From Streptomyces purpureus (lineage in GTDB: Bacteria; Actinomycetota; Actinomycetes; Streptomycetales; Streptomycetaceae), in assembly GCF_014648195.1 (NCBI RefSeq), contig NZ_BMQQ01000009.1, forward strand, positions 130,770 through 194,769: 64,000 nucleotides of DNA, written 5' to 3'. Each line of letters starts with the position of its first letter. Positions within the stretch are counted from its first letter, which is position 1. The notes under the pieces are model-generated. The model ran no database searches. It saw nothing but the letters and a program-made list of their open reading frames with translations, and was not told the DNA's origin. The position numbers and the translations under genes were made by a program. Of the stretch, positions 8,812-17,817 are shown piece by piece.

Positions 8812-9977
8812 CGGGCGTCCTCGTCGTTCTCGCGCTTGGTCAGGTCGGGGGCGGCGGCCGGTGCCGGTGCCGGAGCGGCGGCGGGCGGCACGGCCGGGGC
8901 CGCCTGCGGCGCTACGGGCGCCGCCGCGGGCGCGCCCGCGTACGGGTTCTGTCCTGGCGGCGGCGGGGCGTACCAGCCCTGCTGCGGCACCTCGGGGATC
9001 ACCGGCTGCGGCGGCGCGTACCCCGGGGGCACCGGCTGCTGGAGGCCGGCGAGCTGGTCCTCGGTGGAGCGGTAGTCCACGGCGGCCTGCGTCATCCGCA
9101 TGTACGCCTCCTCCAGGGAGGCCTGGTGCGGGGAGAGCTCCCACAGCCGTACGTCGGCGTCATGGGCGAGATCGCTGATCCGGGGCAGCGCGAGCCCGGT
9201 CACCCGCATCGCGCCGTCCGGCTCGGACAGCACCTGCCCGCCCGCCTCGGTGAGCACGCCCGTCAGTTTCTCGCGCTGCTCGGGCGCGGTCTGCGGGGTC
9301 CGCACCCGGGCGAAGTCCGCGGAGTTGGCCGAGATGAAGTCCTTGACGCTCATGTCGGCGAGCAGCTGGCCGCGGCCGATCACGATCAGGTGGTCGGCGG
9401 TGAGCGCCATCTCGCTCATCAGATGGCTCGACACGAAGACCGTGCGGCCCTCCGAGGCGAGCTTCTTCATCAGGTTGCGCACCCAGAGGATGCCCTCGGG
9501 GTCGAGACCGTTGACGGGCTCGTCGAAGAGGAGCACCTGCGGGTCGCCGAGGAGCGCGGCCGCGATGCCGAGGCGCTGCCCCATGCCGAGCGAGAAGCCC
9601 TTGGAGCGCCGCTTGGCCACGTCCTGGAGGCCGACGACACCGAGCACCTCGTCGACCCGGCGGGCCGGGATGCCGGCCAGCTGCGCCAGGGACAGCAGGT
9701 GGTTGCGCGCGCTGCGCCCGCCGTGCACCGCCTTGGCGTCGAGCAGGGCGCCGACCTGCCGGGGCGCGTTCGGCAGCTGCCGGAACGGGTGGCCGCCGAT
9801 GGTGACATGGCCGGAAGTCGGCTGGTCGAGGCCGAGGATCATGCGCATGGTTGTCGACTTCCCGGAGCCGTTGGGCCCCAGGAAGCCGGTGACGGCGCCG
9901 GGCCGCACCTGGAAGGAAAGGTTGTACACGGCCGTCTTGGCGCCGTAGCGCTTCGTCAGGCCGACTGCCTCGATCAT
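8808..9977 (-). CDS. ABC transporter ATP-binding protein (exporter 2)
   Basis: This ATPase has 389 residues. Walker A is GPNGSGKS at residues 34-41, the signature region is SLGMGQRLGIAAALLG, Walker B is VLLFDEPVNGLDPEG, and the H-loop is FVSSHLMSE. The last 80 or so residues are an unusual Pro/Ala/Gln-rich tail after the nucleotide-binding domain, absent from the paralogue at 10938-11924. It is co-transcribed with the permease that overlaps its stop codon. It is about 61 percent GC-rich Streptomyces-like coding sequence throughout by eye. Confidence 0.92.
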   Translation of the reverse strand: MIEAVGLTKRYGAKTAVYNLSFQVRPGAVTGFLGPNGSGKSTTMRMILGLDQPTSGHVTIGGHPFRQLPNAPRQVGALLDAKAVHGGRSARNHLLSLAQLAGIPARRVDEVLGVVGLQDVAKRRSKGFSLGMGQRLGIAAALLGDPQVLLFDEPVNGLDPEGILWVRNLMKKLASEGRTVFVSSHLMSEMALTADHLIVIGRGQLLADMSVKDFISANSADFARVRTPQTAPEQREKLTGVLTEAGGQVLSEPDGAMRVTGLALPRISDLAHDADVRLWELSPHQASLEEAYMRMTQAAVDYRSTEDQLAGLQQPVPPGYAPPQPVIPEVPQQGWYAPPPPGQNPYAGAPAAAPVAPQAAPAVPPAAAPAPAPAAAPDLTKRENDEDAR

Positions 9978-10155
9978 TCTCCAGCCCCATCGACAGGTCA
10001 GGTGTCGTCGGGGCAGCGGCCGCGGCCGGAAGCCCCCCGTAAGACTTAGGAGGATATCGAGCCGTTGACGGTTCCGCCGAAGCCGGACGAAGACCGGCGG
10101 CGCCGGGCGGCCCGCGGCCGGACGGTCAGGGCCGGTGGCCAGGGGGTTATGGCCG

Positions 10156-10935
10156 TCAGGCGTCCCGCTTCTTGATCACCAGATAGCCGCCGACCAGGGC
10201 CGCGGCCACCCAGATCAGCATGATCCCCAGCCCGCCCCAGGGCCCGTACGGCGCCTTCTCGGTGTTCAGGGCCTCCGGGACCACCTGCATGATCTTGGCG
10301 CCGGCCTGGTCGGGGAAGTACTTCGCCACCTCCTTGGCCTTCGGCACGGCCGAGAGGATCTGCGAGATCAGGAAGAAGAACGGCACCAGGATGCCCAGCG
10401 ACAGCATCGACGAGCGCAGCATCGCCGCCACACCCATCGAGAACAGCGCGATCAGACCCATGTAGAGCCCGCCGCCGATCACCGCGCGCAGGACGTTGTC
10501 CGCGCCCAGGGTCGTCCGGTGCTCGCCGAGCAGCGCCTGCCCCAGGAAGAACGACAGGAAGCTGGTCGCGAGACCCACCACCAGGGCCAGCGCCGCAGCC
10601 ACCGCGATCTTGCTGAAGAGGAAGGTGGCCCGCTGCGGGACGGCGGCCAGGGAGGTGCGGATCATGCCCGAGCTGTACTCGGTGCCCACCACCAGCACGC
10701 CGAAGACCACCATCGCGAGCTGCCCCAGGATCATCCCGGAGAAGCTGATGAAGGTCGGGTCGAAGGTGGCCCGCTCGGCGGGGGAGAGCTCGTCGAAGGT
10801 GGCCTTCATCAGCGCGCAGAGCGCCGCGCTCATGGCGACCGTCACCAGCAGTGCGCTGGCCAGCGTCCAGCTGGTCGACGAGACCGTACGGATCTTGGTC
10901 CACTCGGACTGGAGGACCGCGGGTACCGATGCCAT
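10156..10935 (-). CDS. ABC-2 transporter permease (exporter 1)
   Basis: This permease of 259 residues has about six transmembrane segments and begins MASVPAVLQSEWTKIRTV. ATG 10935 starts 2 bp after the stop of the ATPase gene, and a GGGGAAG ribosome site lies inside the end of that gene. An in-frame ATG at 10965 would only add ten residues that overlap the upstream gene. With 10938-11924 it forms one exporter of unknown substrate. The pair appears to be a tandem duplicate of 7981-9977. Confidence 0.92.
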   Translation of the reverse strand: MASVPAVLQSEWTKIRTVSSTSWTLASALLVTVAMSAALCALMKATFDELSPAERATFDPTFISFSGMILGQLAMVVFGVLVVGTEYSSGMIRTSLAAVPQRATFLFSKIAVAAALALVVGLATSFLSFFLGQALLGEHRTTLGADNVLRAVIGGGLYMGLIALFSMGVAAMLRSSMLSLGILVPFFFLISQILSAVPKAKEVAKYFPDQAGAKIMQVVPEALNTEKAPYGPWGGLGIMLIWVAAALVGGYLVIKKRDA

Positions 10936-10937
10936 GC

Positions 10938-11924
10938 TCACTTCCCCTGGGAGGTCGTGCCCCACCGGGGCGCCTGGTCGCCCCAGCGGGGCCCGCTGTC
11001 CGTACCGGGATGTACGTCCGTGCCGTGCGCGTGGTACTCGACCGCGCCCGCCGTCATCTGCATGAACGCCTCCTCCAGCGAGGCGCGCTGGGCGCTCAGC
11101 TCGTGCAGGACCAGCTGGTGGCGGGCGGCGAGCTCACCGAGCGACTCCGTGGTCGCCCCGTCGATCTCCAGAGTGCCGTTGCCCGACTCGACCGCCTGGT
11201 AGCCGTGTTCGTGCAGCAGATCGCGCAGCCGCTCCTGCTGAGGGGAGCGAAGCCGCACAAAACTCCGTGAGTTCCGCTGAATGAAATCGGCCATCGATGT
11301 ATCGGCGAGCAGTCGCCCCTGCCCGATGACGATCAAGTGATCTGCCGTCAGGGCCATTTCACTCATCAGATGGCTGGAAACGAAGATCGTCCGGCCTTCA
11401 GCCGCCAACGCCTTCATCAGATTGCGGATCCAGTGAATTCCCTCGGGGTCCAGACCATTGACGGGTTCGTCGAACATAAGAATCTCCGGATCGCCCAGCA
11501 AGGCAGAGGCGATTCCCAGGCGCTGGGCCATGCCGAGCGAAAATCCTTTGGACTTCTTCCGGGCCACCGAGGTCAGCCCCACCGTGTCGAGCACCTCGGC
11601 GACCCGGCGCTCCGGAATGCGGTTGGACTGCGCCAGACAGAGCAGGTTGTTGTACGCCGAGCGACCGCCGTGCATCGCCTTGGCCTCCAGCAACGCCCCG
11701 ATGTACTTCAGCGGCTCCTCAAGATCGCGGTAGTGCTTCCCGTCGATCCGGACCCTCCCGCTGGTCGGATTGTCCAGATCGAGCATCATCCGCATCGTCG
11801 TCGACTTCCCGGCCCCGTTGGGCCCCAGGAACCCCGTCACCACACCCGGCCGGACCTGGAAGGAGAGATGGTCGACCGCCACCTTCGTGCCGAACCGCTT
11901 GGTGAGACCCTCAAGCTCGATCAT
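10938..11924 (-). CDS. ABC transporter ATP-binding protein (exporter 1)
   Basis: This ATPase of 328 residues has Walker A GPNGAGKS (34-41), signature SLGMAQRLGIASALLG, Walker B ILMFDEPVNGLDPEG and switch His in FVSSHLMSE. It is closely similar to the ATPase at 8808-9977 through the whole nucleotide-binding domain and diverges after about residue 215. Inside the gene, roughly 11240-11560 uses visibly more A/T-ending codons than the flanks and than the paralogue, which suggests a separate history for that tract. No regulator gene is next to the transporter. Confidence 0.92.
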   Translation of the reverse strand: MIELEGLTKRFGTKVAVDHLSFQVRPGVVTGFLGPNGAGKSTTMRMMLDLDNPTSGRVRIDGKHYRDLEEPLKYIGALLEAKAMHGGRSAYNNLLCLAQSNRIPERRVAEVLDTVGLTSVARKKSKGFSLGMAQRLGIASALLGDPEILMFDEPVNGLDPEGIHWIRNLMKALAAEGRTIFVSSHLMSEMALTADHLIVIGQGRLLADTSMADFIQRNSRSFVRLRSPQQERLRDLLHEHGYQAVESGNGTLEIDGATTESLGELAARHQLVLHELSAQRASLEEAFMQMTAGAVEYHAHGTDVHPGTDSGPRWGDQAPRWGTTSQGK

Positions 11925-12023
11925 GTCGCCACGCTACGGGCGCACGAATCCCCCCGCCACCGGAGTGACAGGGGGATCTGTGGAACGAGACGTTCGGCGT
12001 ACGTTACGAGGCTCTGCTCGTCG

Positions 12024-12962
12024 TTACCGCGACTGCTGAGCCGGGACGCCGCGGGTCGCCGGCTCGTCGTCGATCGGGGAACCGGCCGCGGCCACCGCCG
12101 CGCCGGTCAGCGTCGCCAGCATCTCGCGGACGTTGGTCAGCTGCGCGTTGATCGAGTCGCGGCGGTTGGTGAGCGCCGCCAGCTCGCGCTCCGATTCGCT
12201 GCGGATCCGGTCCGCCTTGGCGTTCGCGTCGGCCACGATGTCCTCGGCCTGGCGCTGCGCGGTCTCCACCGTCTGGCGGGCCCGGCGCTCCGCGTCCGTA
12301 CGCAGCTTCTCGGCCTCCAGGCGCAGCTGCTCGGCGCGGTGCTCGATCTCGGCGAGACGCTTCTCGGCCTTCGCCTGACGCGAGGCCAGGTCCCGCTCGG
12401 ACTGCTCGCGGCGCTTGGCCAGGTTGGTCTCGAAGTCGGCCGCCGCCTGCGCGGCCTTGGCGCGGGTCTCCTCGAAGAGGGCGTCCGCCTCCTCACGCTT
12501 CGACTGCGCGTCCTTCTGCGCCTCGGCGCGCAGCGAGTTCGCCTCGCCCTGGGCCTTCTCGACGATCCGAACGCCCTCGTCCTCGGCCTTCGCCTTGCGC
12601 TCCGCCGCGAACGACTCGGCGTCGTTGCGCACCTGCTGGGCGGCCGACTCGGCCAGCTCGCGGTGCTGCTCGGCGGCGCGACGGGCCTCCTCGCGCAGGT
12701 CCTTCGCCTCCTCCTCGGCGAGACGGAGGATCTTCTCGACACGCGCGCCAAGACCGGCGTACGACGGTTCCGCGTCGCTGACCTGGGCCTGAGCGTTCTG
12801 CGTTTCGAGGTGGAGCTCCTCGATGCGCTTTTCCAGAGAAGTGATTCGGGCCAGAGCACTGTCTCGGTCGGCGACGAGCTTAGTAATGCGGTCGTCCACC
12901 TGACCGCGGTCGTAACCACGCCGCACGAGCTCGAAGCCGAAGGGGGAGGAAGTGTCGCTCAT
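12024..12962 (-). CDS. filP: FilP intermediate-filament-like coiled-coil protein
   Basis: FilP is a cytoskeletal coiled-coil protein of 312 residues that forms filaments behind the growing hyphal tip and interacts with DivIVA and Scy. A short DivIVA-like head (FELVRRGYDRGQVDDRI, residues 10-26) is followed by an almost continuous coiled coil from about 27 to 270, rich in Ala, Glu, Arg and Lys. A short flexible tail ends the protein. Length agrees with the S. coelicolor protein (about 310). The start at ATG 12962 has AGGAACC upstream. It lies 114 bp downstream of scy in the same orientation, as in other streptomycetes. Confidence 0.95.
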   Translation of the reverse strand: MSDTSSPFGFELVRRGYDRGQVDDRITKLVADRDSALARITSLEKRIEELHLETQNAQAQVSDAEPSYAGLGARVEKILRLAEEEAKDLREEARRAAEQHRELAESAAQQVRNDAESFAAERKAKAEDEGVRIVEKAQGEANSLRAEAQKDAQSKREEADALFEETRAKAAQAAADFETNLAKRREQSERDLASRQAKAEKRLAEIEHRAEQLRLEAEKLRTDAERRARQTVETAQRQAEDIVADANAKADRIRSESERELAALTNRRDSINAQLTNVREMLATLTGAAVAAAGSPIDDEPATRGVPAQQSR

Positions 12963-13076
12963 GGGGTTCCTGTCGAATGAGACCGGTGAGGTGTTAGGGG
13001 GAATCCTAGGGGTCGAAGCGGCGTGTCATCGAGCGGATGCCCGTTTGATCTGGAGAATGTCCAGCCTTTTGAGTGG

Positions 13077-16000
13077 CTAGCCGTCGGACGACTTGCCACT
13101 CGAACGTGTAACCCCCGCCGAGACAGCCGTCTTGCCTCCGTCCTTCCCGCCGGCTGACGGTGCCTCGAATGATTCCAACGCCTCAAGGACATCCTGGACA
13201 CGGGAGATCTCCGCATTGATGTCCTCGCGCCGGCGCACCAGGACCTCCAGTTCCCGCTTGCCCTCCGCGATCATCGCGTCGGCCTCGGCCTCGGCGTCCG
13301 CCTTGATCTTCTCCGCCTCGCGCACCAGCGTCGCCTTCTTCTGCTCGGCCTCCTTGAGCAGCGCCTCCGCCTTCTTGACCGCCGCGATCCGGACCTTGCC
13401 CGCCTCCGAATTCGCCTCGGCCACCAGCGTCTTGACCTTCTCCTCGGCCTCCTGCTGCTGCTGGGTCGCGGCGGCCACCAGCTTGTCGACCCGCTCCCCG
13501 GCCGTCTTCATCTGCTCGGCGCTCTCACGGCGGGCCCGCTCGTGCAGCTCCTCGATCTCGCTCTCGGTGCGCGTACGCAGCTCCTCCGTACGCTCCCTTA
13601 TCGCGGTGGCGTCCCGGCGCGCGCCGACGAGCAGCTCGTCGGCGTCCGTACGGGCCTTCTCCACCAGCGTGTTGCCCTCGACGGTCGCCTCGGAGACGAT
13701 CCGCTCGGCCTCCTTGCGGGCCGCGCCGACCATCGTGTCGGCCTGCGACTCCGCCTCGGTGGTGGCGCGCAGCGCCTCCTCCTGGGCCTTCGCCATCAGC
13801 TGGTCGGCCTGCTCGGCGGCGTCCGCGCGCCGCTTGGCCGCGGCCTCGCGCGCCTCGTCGAGCGTACGGTCCGCCTCCTCGCGCGCCTCGGTGCGCATCT
13901 GCTCGGCGGCGGCCTCGGCCTCGGCCCTGCCACGCTCGGCCTCCGCCCGGATCCGCTCGGCGGCCTGCTGCGCCGAACCGACGGTCTCCGCCGCCTCCGC
14001 GCGCAGCCGCTCGGCCTCGCCGGACGCCTCGGCGGTCACCCGCTCGGCCTCGCGGCTCGCCTCGCCGATCAGCTGGTCGGCCTGCTCGGCGGCGTCCGCG
14101 CGCCGCTTGTCGGCGGCCTTGCGGGCCTCGTCGAGGACCTGCTCACCGTCCGTACGGGCCTCGGCACGCAGCCGCTCCGCGTGCGCCTCGCCCTCCGCCC
14201 TGACCCGCTCGGAGTCCGTACGGGCCTGGGCCGCGTCCTGCTCCGCCGCGGCGAGCAGCTCGGCGGCCTCGGTGGTGATCCGCTCGGCCTCGTTCGTCGC
14301 CTCGCCGACCAGCCGGTCCGCCTGCGCGGCCGCCTCGGAACGGATCCGGTTGGCGTCCTCACGGGCGTCCGCCCGGGTGCGCGCCGCGTCCTGCTCGGCC
14401 TGGGCCAGCGAATCCGTCGCCTCGGTCCGTACCCGCTGCGCGTACTCGGCGGTGTCCGTGCGCAGCTTCTCGGCCTCGGCGATCGCGTCCGTGACGGTCC
14501 GCTCGGCGAGCGCCTTGGCCGCGTCCGCCTCCTCCTGGGCGCGGGTGCGGGTGCGGTTGGCGTCCTCGGTGGCCCGCTCCCGCTCCTCGTAGGCGTCGGA
14601 GCGGACCCGGTCGGCCTCTTCCTGCGCCTCGGTCCTCGTCCGCTCCGCCGCGTGTTCGGCGGCGGAGCGCAGCCCGGCGATCTCCTCCTCGGCCTGCTCC
14701 TGCAGCCCGGCGACGGAGTCCCGTACCTGCTGGGCGGTCTGCTCGGCCGCCGACACCATCTCCGTGGCGCGCCGGTCCGCCTCCTCGACCAGACGCTGCG
14801 CCTCGGCCTGCGCCTCCTCGACCCGCTTGCGGGCGGAGGCGAGCAGCTCCTCGCTCTGCTGACGAGCCTGCGCGCGCTCGCCGTCGGCCTCCGCGCGGGC
14901 CGACGAGAGGGTCTCCTCGGCCTCGCGGCGACGCCGGTTGGCCTCCTCCTGGGCGGCCGACAGCGCCTCGGCGGCCTCGGCGGCGACCCGCTCGGCCGCG
15001 GCGGCCGCCTCGGCGCGCACGCGGTCGGCGGTGTCCTGCGCCTCCGACTTGAGCCGCTCCGCCTCGGCGGCGGCCTCGGACCGCAGCCGTACGGCGATGT
15101 TCTCGCCCTCGGCGCGGGCGGTCGACGCGTCCGCCGCCGCCTCCGTGCGCAGCCGCTCGGCCTCCTGCTCGGCCTGGGACTGGAGCGTACGGATCCGCTC
15201 GGCGGCCTCGGCGCGCAGCCGCTCGGTCTCCTCCGCGGTCTCCCGGCGCATCCGCTCGGCCTCGGCGCGGGCGTCGGTCAGCTCCTGCCCGGCGGTGGTC
15301 AGCCGGGACTCGGCCTCGGTGTGCAGCCGGGCCAGCTCGTCGGCGGCCTCCGCGGCGCGGGCCTCGGCGGCCCGCTCGGCGTCGGCGCGCAGCTCGGCCG
15401 CCGCCCGCTCGGCGGCGGTCCGCACGGACTCGGCCTGCTCCTCGGCCTCCGTGCGCAGCTGCTCGGCCTCCGCGCGGGCCCGCTCCAGGGCCTCCTCGGC
15501 CTGGTTACGGAGCGTGGCGGCGCGCTCGGCGGCCTCCGTGCGGACCCGCTCGCTGTCCGCAGTGGCGCCGGAGCGCAGCTCGTCCGCGTCGGCCTTCGCC
15601 TTGGTCAGCAGCTCCTCGGCGGTCTTGGCCGCCTCCTCGATCTGCTGGACGGCCTCCCGGCGGGCCTCGCCGCGAATCCGCTCGCCCTCGGCGATCGCCT
15701 CGGCCCGCAGCTGTTCGGCCTCGCCGCGCAGTCGGCGCGCCTCCTCCTGGAGCTCGACCGTCTTGGCGCGGTACTCCTTGGTGTCGTCCTTTGCAGCGCC
15801 CTTGAGCTGGTCGGCCTGCTCCTCGGCCTGCGAGCGCAGCCGCTCGGCCTCCGCCTCGGCCTCGCGGCGGATCCGGTCGGCCTCCTCGGAGGCCTTGCGG
15901 GTGGTCTCGCGGGCGTCGTCGGACGCCTTGGTCAGGACCTCCTCGGCGGTCCGGGCCGCCTTGGCGAGCTGGGCCGCCGAGTCCTCGGCCGCGGCCGTAC

Positions 16001-17063
16001 GCGCCTTCTCGGCCGCTTCCGCGACCAGCTTCTCCGCCTCGGCGCGGGCGTCGGCGAGCGCCTGCTCGGCCTCGGTCTTGAGGGTCTCCGACTCCTTGGT
16101 GGCCTCGCCGACGAGCCGGGCGATCTCCGCCTTGGCGGTCCGGGTGCGCTGCTCGTTGACCGACTCGGCGCTCGCCAGCTGCCTGGCCGCCGCCTCCTTG
16201 GCCTCGGCCAGCGTCTTCTCGGCCTCCGCACGGGCCTCACGCAGCCGCTCCTCGGCCTCGTGCATCCGCTGCTCGGCGGCCCGGCTGAGCTCCGCGGCCT
16301 GCTGACGGGCCTGGTCGGACTCGGCGGTGGTGGTGGAGCGCAGCTGCTCGGCGTGGCTGGTGGCCTCCTGGGCCTGCGTGGAGGCGGCGTTCAGCAGCCG
16401 CTCGGCGTCCTTGCGGGCGCGCAGCAGGATCGCCTCGGCCTCGGCGCGGGCGGACTCCGCCTCGGCGCCCAGGCGCTGGCGGGCCTCCTCGGCGAGGCGG
16501 GTGGCCTCGGCGCGGGCGGCGGCCAGGGACTGCTCGGCCTCGGCGCGGGACTCCTCCATCAGGCGGCGGGCCTGGGACTCCGTACGGGCGCGCAGCTGCT
16601 CGGCCCAGGCCACGTTCTCGTTGACGTGGGCCTCGACGGTCTGGCGGCGCTCGGCGAGCTCCTGGTCCAGGCGCTGGCGGCGCTGCACCGCCTCGGTGTG
16701 CAGCTCGGCCTGGAGGCGCGCCTGGTGCTCGGCGTGCTCCTGGAGGATCCGCTGGGTCTGGGCGCGGGCCTCGCGCAGCTCCCGCTCGGCGTCCGAGCGC
16801 AGCTGGTCGGCCTGGATCTGGGCGTTACGGAGCAGCTGCTCGGCCTGGTAGCCGATGTCCGCGCTGTCGTAGGCGGGCCGGGACGCGATCGTACGGCGCG
16901 CCTCGTGGAGCTTGGCGCGCAATACCTCGACCTGGTAACCGAGGTCCTCGGCGTGCTGGACGGCCTTCTCCCGCTCGGTCTTCAGCCGGTCCATCTCGGC
17001 CTCGAACCGCGAGAGATGGTCGTCTTCAGCCCGGTGGCTCTCCTGGCGTTCGTAGCCCCGCAC
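13077..17063 (-). CDS. scy: Scy polarisome scaffold protein
   Basis: Scy is the long coiled-coil scaffold that gathers DivIVA, FilP and other parts of the tip-organising centre and controls where hyphal tips form. The protein has 1328 residues, close to the 1326 I recall for S. coelicolor. After a short head (RGYERQESHRAEDDHLSRFEAEM) nearly everything is coiled coil built from short Ala/Glu/Arg repeats such as EAERLRAEA and ADQLIGEA, with few prolines or aromatics. I take GTG 17063 as the start because it gives the expected length and the RGYERQ N-terminus. The frame stays open 16 codons further upstream to 17111. Repeat-rich DNA here is prone to assembly error, but no frame break is seen. 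Confidence 0.95.
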   Translation of the reverse strand: MRGYERQESHRAEDDHLSRFEAEMDRLKTEREKAVQHAEDLGYQVEVLRAKLHEARRTIASRPAYDSADIGYQAEQLLRNAQIQADQLRSDAERELREARAQTQRILQEHAEHQARLQAELHTEAVQRRQRLDQELAERRQTVEAHVNENVAWAEQLRARTESQARRLMEESRAEAEQSLAAARAEATRLAEEARQRLGAEAESARAEAEAILLRARKDAERLLNAASTQAQEATSHAEQLRSTTTAESDQARQQAAELSRAAEQRMHEAEERLREARAEAEKTLAEAKEAAARQLASAESVNEQRTRTAKAEIARLVGEATKESETLKTEAEQALADARAEAEKLVAEAAEKARTAAAEDSAAQLAKAARTAEEVLTKASDDARETTRKASEEADRIRREAEAEAERLRSQAEEQADQLKGAAKDDTKEYRAKTVELQEEARRLRGEAEQLRAEAIAEGERIRGEARREAVQQIEEAAKTAEELLTKAKADADELRSGATADSERVRTEAAERAATLRNQAEEALERARAEAEQLRTEAEEQAESVRTAAERAAAELRADAERAAEARAAEAADELARLHTEAESRLTTAGQELTDARAEAERMRRETAEETERLRAEAAERIRTLQSQAEQEAERLRTEAAADASTARAEGENIAVRLRSEAAAEAERLKSEAQDTADRVRAEAAAAAERVAAEAAEALSAAQEEANRRRREAEETLSSARAEADGERAQARQQSEELLASARKRVEEAQAEAQRLVEEADRRATEMVSAAEQTAQQVRDSVAGLQEQAEEEIAGLRSAAEHAAERTRTEAQEEADRVRSDAYEERERATEDANRTRTRAQEEADAAKALAERTVTDAIAEAEKLRTDTAEYAQRVRTEATDSLAQAEQDAARTRADAREDANRIRSEAAAQADRLVGEATNEAERITTEAAELLAAAEQDAAQARTDSERVRAEGEAHAERLRAEARTDGEQVLDEARKAADKRRADAAEQADQLIGEASREAERVTAEASGEAERLRAEAAETVGSAQQAAERIRAEAERGRAEAEAAAEQMRTEAREEADRTLDEAREAAAKRRADAAEQADQLMAKAQEEALRATTEAESQADTMVGAARKEAERIVSEATVEGNTLVEKARTDADELLVGARRDATAIRERTEELRTRTESEIEELHERARRESAEQMKTAGERVDKLVAAATQQQQEAEEKVKTLVAEANSEAGKVRIAAVKKAEALLKEAEQKKATLVREAEKIKADAEAEADAMIAEGKRELEVLVRRREDINAEISRVQDVLEALESFEAPSAGGKDGGKTAVSAGVTRSSGKSSDG

Positions 17064-17228
17064 TGCGCGGTCCCATCCGTCCCCTGGTCGCAACTCTCTC
17101 CAAACGAGCACCGTTCGCCGGCGAACGGCCCCCCGGGGAATGGTGTCAGATCAATCACGACACCGCGGCACGGCCCCGATCCGGCCCCGGCCCGGAGCCG
17201 CCACTCTACCGGGCCAGGAATCGGGAGG

Positions 17229-17681
17229 TCAGTGCTCGGCTGAGGAGGAGTCAGCGGACGGCTGTGCCGAGGTGACCAGCTCGGTCAGCACGCCGTGGCA
17301 GTCCTTGGGGTGCAGGAAGGTGATCCGGGACCCCATGGACCCGATGCGCGGCTCCTCGTACAGAACCCGCACACCCTTTTCACCGATGGCCTGGGCGTCG
17401 GCGTCGACGTCCGCGGTGCCGAAGGCGATGTGGTGGACGCCCTCGCCGTTCTTGGCCAGCCACTTGCCGACCGCGGAGTCCTCGCGGGTGGGCTCCAGGA
17501 GCTGGAGGTAGGAGGCGCCGCCGTCCGAGGTCTCGTTGATCTTGAGCATGGCCTCCCGGACGCCCTGCTCTTCGTTCACCTCGGTGTGGAACACCTCGAA
17601 GCCGTAGGTCGCACGGTAGAACTCGACAGTCTTGTCAAGGTCGAAACAGGCGATCCCGATGTGGTCGATACGCGTCAGCAT
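17229..17681 (-). CDS. mce: Methylmalonyl-CoA epimerase
   Basis: This vicinal-oxygen-chelate epimerase of 150 residues interconverts (2R)- and (2S)-methylmalonyl-CoA. The metal-binding first His is in RIDHIGIAC (residue 7), the second His lies in GEGVHHIAFGT, and the C-terminal strand has HPKDCHGVLTELV, which supplies Glu. ATG 17681 has an AGAGG ribosome site. The open frame continues 17 codons upstream to 17732 but without conserved residues. It diverges from the acetyl-CoA acetyltransferase gene, with meaB just beyond, so the three form a propionate/methylmalonyl-CoA cluster. Confidence 0.95.
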   Translation of the reverse strand: MLTRIDHIGIACFDLDKTVEFYRATYGFEVFHTEVNEEQGVREAMLKINETSDGGASYLQLLEPTREDSAVGKWLAKNGEGVHHIAFGTADVDADAQAIGEKGVRVLYEEPRIGSMGSRITFLHPKDCHGVLTELVTSAQPSADSSSAEH

Positions 17682-17736
17682 GCCTCTAGTGCAGCGCTCC
17701 GGAGGCTGGTTACGCAACGTGCGCGCGATCACACTG

Positions 17737-17759
17737 ACTGGCCGATGACCGAGGCCAGT
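17737..17759. promoter_or_regulatory. Inverted repeat between mce and acetyltransferase gene
   Basis: ACTGGCC at 17737-17743 and GGCCAGT at 17753-17759 form a 7-bp inverted repeat with a 9-bp spacer in the 136-bp divergent intergenic region. A direct repeat CAGTAC-CGCT-CAGTAC overlaps its right end. It is a candidate operator; no regulator is assigned. Confidence 0.35.
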
Positions 17760-17817
17760 ACCGCTCAGTACATTGAGGTAAACCCTCGTTCACTCCTCAT
17801 CCAAGGGGCCGTGCCTC

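Noticed and set aside
13542..17243. Open frame of 1233 codons on the strand opposite scy, plus others nearby
   Set aside because: It is Leu/Gly/Arg-rich and mirrors the repeats of scy. Such antisense frames stay open in high-GC coding DNA. It has no domain or ribosome site.
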